Below the pieces are notes generated by a model, which saw only the letters and a list, made by a program, of their open reading frames with translations, was not told the origin of the DNA and searched no databases. 64,000 bases of DNA from Halopseudomonas bauzanensis (GTDB lineage Bacteria; Pseudomonadota; Gammaproteobacteria; Pseudomonadales; Pseudomonadaceae). Below are positions 57,675 through 64,000 of the stretch, in pieces. Position 1 is the stretch's first letter. Each line of letters opens with the position of its first letter. Location: positions 1 through 64,000 of the forward strand of contig NZ_FOUA01000007.1 in the NCBI RefSeq assembly GCF_900114735.1. The letters are read 5' to 3'. Both the position numbers and the translations under genes were made by a program.

Positions 57675-59765
57675 ATGTGCACAACATCCAGTGAGCGCAT
57701 ACTCAGACGGACGCCGCTGGCGCTCGCACTTACGCTTGCACTGCTACCGCAGGCCCATGCCCAGGACCGGCTCAGCCTGCCGGCGCAGATCATCCTCGGT
57801 GGTGGCGATGACCAAGACCTGCAACTGCCGCTGGCGCGGCATACGGTGTCAGGCCAGCAGCTGAATGGGCCCAACCTGGGTGCCAACCTCTCGGAATCCC
57901 TGCAACGAGTACCCGGACTGGTGGCCCTCAACCGGCAGAACTATGCCCAGGATCTGCAAATTTCATCTCGTGGTTTCGGCGCCCGTGCCCAGTTCGGCGT
58001 GCGTGGCGTGCGTCTGGTGCAGGATGGTATTCCGCTGACCATGCCTGACGGTCAGGGCCAACCGGCACTATTCGACCTTGATGGTCTGCAGCGCATCGAG
58101 GTGCTGCGCGGCCCGTTGACCACGCTGTACGGCAATGCCTCCGGCGGCATCATTCAGGGCTACACCGGTGAGGCACCGTTCTACCCGACACTGGACAACC
58201 GCACGGTGATCGGCAGCGACGGACTGTGGCGCTCGCGCCTGCGCTACGGTGGCCAGCATGGCGACCTGAACATCAGCGCCAACGTCTCGCGGCTGGAGAC
58301 CGACGGCTACCGCGATCACAGCGACACCCGCCGCGACATTGCCAACCTGCGTCTGGGTTGGGATATTGATGATGATTCCAGTTTGACCCTGTTGATCAAT
58401 AGCCTGGACCAGCCCGATACCCAGGACCCGTTGGGGTTGACCGCTGAGCAGGTGCGCGCCGACCGACGCCAGGCACCACCGCAGGCCTACACCTTCGATA
58501 CCCGCAAGTCGGTACGCCACAACCAGGTCGGGCTGAACTACCAGCGGCGCCTGGCCAATGACGACCAACTGACGGCGATGGTCTACGGTGGCGAGCGCGA
58601 CATGCAGCAGTTTCTGGCCTTTCCCGGCAGTGGCGCGACCGCTGGTGGCGGGGTGGTCGAGCTGGACCGACGTTTCGGCGGCGGCGAACTGGGCTGGCAG
58701 CGTGAGACCCGAATGTTCGAACTACCGGTGACCTTTGCAGCGGGTCTGGCCTACAACTACCAGGGCGAGGAACGCAAGGGCTTCGTCAATGCCAATGGTA
58801 GCAAGGGCGGCTTGCAGCGCGACGAGTTCAACCGGGTCGACAGCCAGGAAGCCTATCTGATCAGTACCTGGCAACTGGCGCCGCGCTGGGAACTGGTGGC
58901 GGGGATGCGCTACAACCGGGTGGAATTCGACTCGGACGACGACTATCTGGACGATGGCCAGGACGACAGCGGCCGCATGAGTGTGCACCGCACCAACCCG
59001 GCGCTGGGTCTGAACTGGCAGTGGAGCTCGGAGATGAGTCTGTACGCCGCCTTCGGCCAGGGCTTCGAGACCCCGACCTTCCAGGAGCTGGCCTACCGGC
59101 CCGATGGTGCTGGCATGAACCAGGCGCTCAAGCCGAGCCTGTCCCGCAATGCCGAGGTCGGGCTGAAATGGCGCCGGGAAAACACCCGGCTGGATCTCGC
59201 CCTGTTCCACAGCCGGGTCAAGGATGAGATCGTTACCGGCACCAACCAGCTGGGCACCGGCCGTTCTACCTATACCAATGCCGGGCGCTCCACCCGCCGC
59301 GGCATGGAGCTGAGCATCGAGCAGCAGTTCGCTGCTGGCCTGAGTGGTTACCTTGCCTATACCTGGCTGCAGGCCGAGTACGATCGTTTCGTCGACGGCG
59401 ATGGCGCCAATCACGCCGGCAATGACCTGCCGGGCATTCCGCGCCACAGCTTCTTCGCCGAACTGGCCTGGCAGCCCCAGGACAGTGGCTTCGCCACCGC
59501 CATCGAGGCCCAGGGCATGAGCCAGCGCTACGCTACCGACGACAACCAGCACAAGGCCTCGGGTTATACGGTGTTCAACTGGCGCGCGGGCTATCAATAC
59601 CCGGTCGGCAATTTGTCCCTCGAGCCCTTCGCTCGCCTGGATAACATCACCGACCGCGAGTATATCGGCTCGCTGATCGTCAACGGCTCGGGTGGGCGCT
59701 ACTACGAGCCGGCGCCGGAGCGCAGCTGGCTGGTGGGATTGGGGCTGCAGTATCAGTGGCGCTAA
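57675..59765 (+). CDS. pqqU: TonB-dependent receptor of the PqqU/YncD type
   Basis: This 696-residue outer membrane receptor has a signal peptide (about 1-30), a plug domain and a 22-strand barrel. It matches E. coli YncD, now called PqqU, at several landmarks: YGVRGVR-like FGVRGVRLVQDGIP and TMPDGQGQ near residue 120, LRGPLTTLYGNASGG near 145, and at the end ITDREYIGSLIVNGSGGRYY with EPAPERS. PqqU imports pyrroloquinoline quinone. The adjacent exaC, ercA and ercS'-like genes belong to PQQ-linked ethanol oxidation. The substrate is inferred from homology and context. Confidence 0.85.
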   Translation: MCTTSSERILRRTPLALALTLALLPQAHAQDRLSLPAQIILGGGDDQDLQLPLARHTVSGQQLNGPNLGANLSESLQRVPGLVALNRQNYAQDLQISSRGFGARAQFGVRGVRLVQDGIPLTMPDGQGQPALFDLDGLQRIEVLRGPLTTLYGNASGGIIQGYTGEAPFYPTLDNRTVIGSDGLWRSRLRYGGQHGDLNISANVSRLETDGYRDHSDTRRDIANLRLGWDIDDDSSLTLLINSLDQPDTQDPLGLTAEQVRADRRQAPPQAYTFDTRKSVRHNQVGLNYQRRLANDDQLTAMVYGGERDMQQFLAFPGSGATAGGGVVELDRRFGGGELGWQRETRMFELPVTFAAGLAYNYQGEERKGFVNANGSKGGLQRDEFNRVDSQEAYLISTWQLAPRWELVAGMRYNRVEFDSDDDYLDDGQDDSGRMSVHRTNPALGLNWQWSSEMSLYAAFGQGFETPTFQELAYRPDGAGMNQALKPSLSRNAEVGLKWRRENTRLDLALFHSRVKDEIVTGTNQLGTGRSTYTNAGRSTRRGMELSIEQQFAAGLSGYLAYTWLQAEYDRFVDGDGANHAGNDLPGIPRHSFFAELAWQPQDSGFATAIEAQGMSQRYATDDNQHKASGYTVFNWRAGYQYPVGNLSLEPFARLDNITDREYIGSLIVNGSGGRYYEPAPERSWLVGLGLQYQWR

Positions 59766-59778
59766 TGCGAACCCGCCC

Positions 59779-61926
59779 TTAACTCTTGTAGATCAGTGCC
59801 CCAGAGCCAGCTTTGCGCTGGCTCTTCTCGGCCTTCTTGCGGGCACTGATCGTAGCCACGCACTGCTGATCGTCATGCAGGATGACGATGCACTCCAGGC
59901 ACTGGATGCATTCGTCATAGTCGATCCGTCCGTCGCGGTGTATCGCGCCTATGCCGCAGTGGTTGCGACAATGCTGGCAAGGCTTGCCGCAGGCATCAAT
60001 GCGCTTCAGCCAGGAGAACAGGCGCAGCCTGCCGAGTACCGCCAGCCCGGCACCCAGCGGGCACAGGTAGCGGCAATAGAACTTGTGGATGAACAGGCCC
60101 AGCCCGAGTAACAGCAAGGCATAAGCGACGAAGGGCCAACTGCGGATCAGGAACAGGGTGATGGTGGTCTTGAACGGCTCGACCTCGGCCAAGCGCTCGG
60201 CCAGGGTCTGCGACAGCAGGGCGCTGACCAGCAGGACCAGCAGAATCCCGTACTTGATCCACTGCAGACGGCGGTGCAGCGGCTCCGCTATTTTCCATTG
60301 GCGCAGGCGCAGTTTCTGGCCCAGCCAGGCGACCAGGTCCTGTAGCGCACCGAACGGGCAGAGCCAGCCGCAGAACAGTCCACGCCCCCAGACGAACAGG
60401 CTGATAAAGGTAAAGCTCCAGAGCACGAAGATCACCGGGTCCATCAGAAATACCCGGATATCGAAGCCATCGACCAGTGCCAGCAACAGCGTGGTGATAT
60501 TGACCACCGACAACTGCCCCTGGGCATACAGCCCGATAAACACCAAGGTGAACAGCAGGAAACCGCCGCGCAGCAGGTGAAAGGCACGGGTGTGCCGGCT
60601 GATCCGGTGCTGGAAGGTGAAGATCAGGCTCAATAGCAATAACGCGCTACCCAGCAGCGCCAACTGCCACCAACGCTCCTGCCATAGACGCAACCACACC
60701 GGACTCGGCTTGGCGGCGGCGCTGGGCTGGTGGATCTCGAATAGTCTGGGGTCGGGCTCGAAGGGGTGTTCCAGCACCAGCTGGCTTTCCACCAGGTGAT
60801 TGCGTTGCAGGTTGACGTTGAGCCGCACCTGAGCGGGTTGCGCGGGGTTGTAGGCGGCGTGGGTCTTGATGCGGAATATATGCGCCTGGAGATCATCCGG
60901 GGGCGTTATCGCCAGGCTATCCAGCAGCGCACCGTTATCGAAGTCCATATCGTGCAGCTCGATGGCCTGGCCGTTCTGCACCAGCAGCAGCCGGCTGGGC
61001 GAGGAGGCGGCGGTGAAATCCTCCGGCACATGGCGGTAGCTGCCGCGCGACATCACCAGCAGTGCCTGCTCTCCGTCGCGCAGGCTGCTCTGCAAACGGG
61101 CAAAACCCTGCTCGCCCAACAGGTTGCGCCCGCTCATGGGCGTATCCAGGTAGGCAAGGAACAGCTCGCTGAAAGCCTGGTCGTGAACCATGCCTGGATA
61201 ATGCTCCAGTGAATGCCCCAGGCGTTGCTCCAACTCGTCGGGCTTCAGTAGCCAACGCTGGACCAGCCCCCGCTCCAGCAGTTGTTGCCAATCCAATGGT
61301 TCAAACAGATCCATGCGTGGTGTCGCCAACGGCGCGCTGGTAAAGCCTTCAAGATAAGCGCGAGCGACGGCCAGAGCCGATTGCAACACACTTTCATTGA
61401 GGATCACCACGGAGACGGTGGCCTTGCTGATGCCATCGAACTGGGTAATCGATTGGCCGTCACTGGAATCCGGCTTGCGACCGCCGACCACCACGGGCTT
61501 GCTGAGGGGGTGCTGGCGGTATTGTTCAACAAAATCCAGCAGGGCCTTGTCCCCCATACCATGCAGGAATACCGGCTCATGGTGACCCAGCACCCGGACC
61601 CCGGTCAGCACTCCATCGACATCCAGGCCAACCAGCAGGTGGAAGGGTTTGCCGGCAAACCCCTGCAGGCTGGAGTGGTCGGTAGATTCGAAGGCGTAGC
61701 CGAGCAGCTCATTCAACTGGTATACCGGGTAAACAGGCACATCGCCCTGCTTGGCATCAACCCGAGTCGCCTGGGGGAACAGCGCCTGGATCGCTTCCTG
61801 GACCTTGGGTGGTGGAGCGCTATCGGCTGGCAGCAGCGGGCTGATCAGCAGCAGGATCAGCGCCAGCAAGCGTAGCGTTGGCTGCAGTCGAGAGAACATC
61901 GACATGGCTTGCCTCGATCGGTTCAT
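59779..61926 (-). CDS. NosR/NirI-like FMN-binding, iron-sulfur membrane protein
   Basis: This 715-residue protein has a signal/anchor helix and an FMN-binding domain (about 85-195) with the flavinylation-type site DGISKATVSV, in which lysine replaces the usual glycine. A long periplasmic part follows, then about five membrane helices from residue 415 with two CxxxCP motifs (CGWLCPFGAL, CRYLCPLGAG). A C-terminal ferredoxin-like domain ends it (CGKPCQHCRNHC and CIQCLECIVIL). It resembles NosR but no nos or nir gene is present. It converges on pqqU and is divergent from ercA, suggesting electron transfer or regulation for that cluster. Confidence 0.87.
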   Translation of the reverse strand: MNRSRQAMSMFSRLQPTLRLLALILLLISPLLPADSAPPPKVQEAIQALFPQATRVDAKQGDVPVYPVYQLNELLGYAFESTDHSSLQGFAGKPFHLLVGLDVDGVLTGVRVLGHHEPVFLHGMGDKALLDFVEQYRQHPLSKPVVVGGRKPDSSDGQSITQFDGISKATVSVVILNESVLQSALAVARAYLEGFTSAPLATPRMDLFEPLDWQQLLERGLVQRWLLKPDELEQRLGHSLEHYPGMVHDQAFSELFLAYLDTPMSGRNLLGEQGFARLQSSLRDGEQALLVMSRGSYRHVPEDFTAASSPSRLLLVQNGQAIELHDMDFDNGALLDSLAITPPDDLQAHIFRIKTHAAYNPAQPAQVRLNVNLQRNHLVESQLVLEHPFEPDPRLFEIHQPSAAAKPSPVWLRLWQERWWQLALLGSALLLLSLIFTFQHRISRHTRAFHLLRGGFLLFTLVFIGLYAQGQLSVVNITTLLLALVDGFDIRVFLMDPVIFVLWSFTFISLFVWGRGLFCGWLCPFGALQDLVAWLGQKLRLRQWKIAEPLHRRLQWIKYGILLVLLVSALLSQTLAERLAEVEPFKTTITLFLIRSWPFVAYALLLLGLGLFIHKFYCRYLCPLGAGLAVLGRLRLFSWLKRIDACGKPCQHCRNHCGIGAIHRDGRIDYDECIQCLECIVILHDDQQCVATISARKKAEKSQRKAGSGALIYKS

Positions 61927-62076
61927 GGTGTCTCACCATGCTATCCGCCTCAGGACACGCGACCATGCGACTTGAGGGGCGCCGAGGCACGACTTCAGTC
62001 GTAAAAACGCCTCCGCCGCCCGCTTTGAGGTAACCTGTGGTTTCCACAAATAAAACAATAAAGGTCGCTTACTACC

Positions 62077-63240
62077 ATGGCCTACGATATTAGCCAGCTA
62101 CGCAAATTCGTTACTCCCGAGATCATTTTCGGCGCCGGTTCACGCAAAACCGTGGCCAACTACGTCAACACCTTCGCCGCCCGCAAGGTACTGCTGGTTT
62201 CCGACCCTGGCGTGGTGGCAGCGGGCTGGGCCGCAGACGTGGAGAACAGTCTGCAAGAGCAGGGCGTGGACTACGTTTTGTATACCCAGGTATCGGCCAA
62301 TCCGCGGGTAGAGGAGGTGATGCTGGGCGCCGAGGTCTATCGCTCCTCGGCTTGTGATGCCATCGTTGCCATTGGCGGGGGCAGCCCGATGGACTGCGCC
62401 AAGGCGATCGGCATTGTCGCCACCAACGGTGGGCATATCCTCGATTTCGAGGGAGTCGATACCATTTGCACGCCCGTGCCGCCGGTGATCCTGATACCGA
62501 CCACGGCGGGCACCTCGGCGGATGTGTCCCAGTTCGTGATCATTTCCAACCAGCAGGAGAGGGTGAAGTTCTCGATCATCAGCAAGGCGGTGGTGCCGGA
62601 CGTGGCCCTGATCGATCCGGAAGTCACCGCCACCATGGATCCTTTCCTGTCTGCCTGTACCGGCGTCGATGCCCTGGTGCATGCGATCGAGGCTTATGTA
62701 TCCACCGGCAGTGGGCCGATGACCGATGCCCACGCGCTGGAGGCCATGCGACTTATCAACGGCAACCTGGTGGCGATGATCAAGCAGCCCGACAATATCC
62801 AGCTGCGCGAGAAAATCATGCTCGGCAGCCTGCAGGCCGGGCTGGCGTTCTCCAATGCCATTCTCGGGGCGGTGCATGCCATGTCGCACAGCCTGGGCGG
62901 CTATCTGGATCTGCCCCATGGCCTGTGCAATGCCATCCTGATGGAGCACGTGGTGGCCTTCAACTATGATGCCGCCCCGGACCGTTTCAAGGTGGTGGCC
63001 CAGACGCTGGGTATCGATATCCGCGGCCTGAGCGGCCCGCAGGTCCGCCAGCGGTTGGTGCAGCATTTGATCGATTTCAAGCATGCGGTGGGCTTCGCGC
63101 AGACGCTGGGCATGCATGGCGTGGGCATCAGCGATCTGCCGATGCTGTCGATCCACGCCATGGACGATCCCTGTATCCTGACCAACCCGCGTGAATCCAG
63201 CATCAGGGATGTGGAAGTGGTTTATGCCGAAGCACTTTGA
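62077..63240 (+). CDS. ercA: iron-containing alcohol dehydrogenase-like regulatory protein ErcA
   Basis: ErcA is a group III iron-dependent alcohol dehydrogenase relative that, in Pseudomonas, is needed for induction of the ethanol oxidation genes. The 387-residue protein retains the NAD-binding IGGGSPMDCAKAIGI near residue 98, PTTAGTSADVS near 147, and the metal ligands in GVDALVHAIEAY near 195, AMSHSLGGYLDLPHG near 270. It may therefore still be an active enzyme. The stop overlaps the following kinase gene by 17 bases. Confidence 0.92.
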   Translation: MAYDISQLRKFVTPEIIFGAGSRKTVANYVNTFAARKVLLVSDPGVVAAGWAADVENSLQEQGVDYVLYTQVSANPRVEEVMLGAEVYRSSACDAIVAIGGGSPMDCAKAIGIVATNGGHILDFEGVDTICTPVPPVILIPTTAGTSADVSQFVIISNQQERVKFSIISKAVVPDVALIDPEVTATMDPFLSACTGVDALVHAIEAYVSTGSGPMTDAHALEAMRLINGNLVAMIKQPDNIQLREKIMLGSLQAGLAFSNAILGAVHAMSHSLGGYLDLPHGLCNAILMEHVVAFNYDAAPDRFKVVAQTLGIDIRGLSGPQVRQRLVQHLIDFKHAVGFAQTLGMHGVGISDLPMLSIHAMDDPCILTNPRESSIRDVEVVYAEAL

Positions 63241-64000
63241 CCCACGTCGCGAGATGCTGACCGGCCTGCTGGGGCTGGGGCTGCAGTCCGCGCGTAAAAG
63301 CTACTATCCGGAACTGATGGACCGTCTGCAGGAACTGGAAACAGAGCGCAATCGCTACAAGTGGCTGTTCGAGAATGCCGTGCATGGCATATTCCAGGGT
63401 GATATGGAGCACGGCATCCGGGCCGCCAACCCCTCACTGGTGCGCATGCTTGGCTATCCCTCGACCGTGGCCGTGCTGGCGGCAGCCGGTGAGCTGAAGG
63501 ATAACTTCTTCGCCGGCGGGCCGGCGGAGTTCGTCCAGGTCTGCGAGCGGCTACAGCTGGAGGGCGAGCTGGTTGGCTACGAGACTCGCCTGCGACGCCT
63601 GGATGGCAGCGAGCTGGATGTGCGCATGAACCTGTTGCTCAAACAAGAGGAGGGGCGCCAACTGGTGGAGGGCTTCGTTGCCGACATCAGCGGTCGCAAG
63701 CAGGCCGAGCGGGCCATGCAGCAGCTCAACGAACAACTGGAGCAGCGGGTGCATGAGCGCACCCTGGAACTGGAAACCCTGAATGACAGCCTGCGCCGCG
63801 AAATCATCGAACGGGAACGGGTGCAAGGGGCACTGCGTGATGCCCGGGATGCCGCCGAGCTCGCCAATCGCAACAAGGATCACTACTTGGCAGCGGTCAG
63901 TCACGATCTGCTGCAGCCGCTGAATGCCGCGCGGCTACTGATGGCCACCCTGCGTGAACGAGCATTGCCCAGGTCCGAGGCGCAACTGGTCGAACGCTCC
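63224..64000 (+). CDS. ErcS'/NahK-like PAS histidine kinase (N-terminal part)
   Basis: The gene runs off the right edge; 259 codons are visible. After a short N-terminus come a PAS domain (about 30-160, closing with GFVADISGRKQAE), a coiled coil (about 160-225), and the phosphoacceptor H box HDLLQPLNAARL near 230. The LLQPLNAARL variant is typical of the orphan NahK/ErcS'-type kinases. The ATG lies inside the end of ercA, so the two are coupled. The second start at MLTGLLGLG is possible. Its partner would include ErbR- or EraR-type regulators elsewhere. Confidence 0.87.
   Translation, partial: MPKHFDPRREMLTGLLGLGLQSARKSYYPELMDRLQELETERNRYKWLFENAVHGIFQGDMEHGIRAANPSLVRMLGYPSTVAVLAAAGELKDNFFAGGPAEFVQVCERLQLEGELVGYETRLRRLDGSELDVRMNLLLKQEEGRQLVEGFVADISGRKQAERAMQQLNEQLEQRVHERTLELETLNDSLRREIIERERVQGALRDARDAAELANRNKDHYLAAVSHDLLQPLNAARLLMATLRERALPRSEAQLVERS

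Overview
The window looks like a chromosomal segment of a gammaproteobacterium of the Pseudomonadaceae. The evidence is the gacA-uvrC-pgsA-tRNA block, a nuo operon with fused nuoCD, the tusDCBE-cls order, DUF2388 and DUF4105 proteins, and an ethanol-oxidation regulatory set (exaC, ercA, ercS'-like) typical of Pseudomonas. A member of the Pseudomonas pertucinogena/Halopseudomonas lineage is a reasonable guess, but I cannot prove it from sequence alone. I see no phage, transposase, integrase or CRISPR array. Genes are densely packed: apart from the rRNA operon end, no gene-free stretch exceeds about 220 bases.

Layout. (1) 1-350: 3' end of a 23S rRNA, 5S rRNA and terminator. (2) 0.4-5.3 kb: a small membrane protein, a cysteine-rich copper-storage-like protein, then a leftward tusD-tusC-tusB-tusE-cls run, a Bax-inhibitor-1 family protein and tRNA-Ser. 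(3) 5.3-12.8 kb: a signalling region with a CheY / CheX-like / short methyl-accepting-protein operon divergent from a CheW-less CheA-like kinase, a small lipoprotein, and a multi-PAS diguanylate cyclase gene interrupted by a one-base frameshift. (4) 12.9-21.2 kb: acetate/propionate-type carbon handling (DUF4212 + sodium:solute symporter, acyl-CoA synthetase), a FadL-type porin, and the conserved exonuclease / cNMP-CBS-nucleotidyltransferase pair. (5) 21.3-27 kb: gacA-uvrC-pgsA, tRNA-Gly and tRNA-Cys, a 2.3-kb insert with a RES-Xre toxin-antitoxin pair and two small unknown genes, then tRNA-Leu. (6) 27.2-44.5 kb: a DUF4105 protein, a DUF2388 protein and the complete leftward 13-gene nuo operon for respiratory complex I. 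(7) 44.7-53.3 kb: hemerythrin-like protein, glutathione reductase, PCu(A)C copper chaperone, PilZ protein, a Fur-type imelysin/di-heme/imelysin/DUF1513 iron operon, a divergent 55-residue unknown protein, and dodecin. (8) 53.5-64 kb: succinate-semialdehyde-type dehydrogenase with a hexose-6-phosphate mutarotase, then exaC, a PqqU/YncD-type TonB receptor, a NosR-like iron-sulfur membrane protein, ercA and the start of an ErcS'/NahK-like kinase that runs off the window.

How it fits together. Complex I, acetate uptake and activation, aldehyde oxidation and the ErcA/ErcS' regulators describe an aerobic heterotroph using short-chain alcohols and acids. The receptor next to exaC and ercA suggests that external PQQ is imported for a PQQ-dependent alcohol dehydrogenase encoded elsewhere. 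The most unusual items are the CheW-less chemosensory-like module, the frameshifted cyclase, the toxin-antitoxin insert that splits a Gly-Cys-Leu tRNA cluster, the divergent Fur-box region with its tiny unknown gene, and the PQQ-receptor/NosR-like/ErcA cluster.
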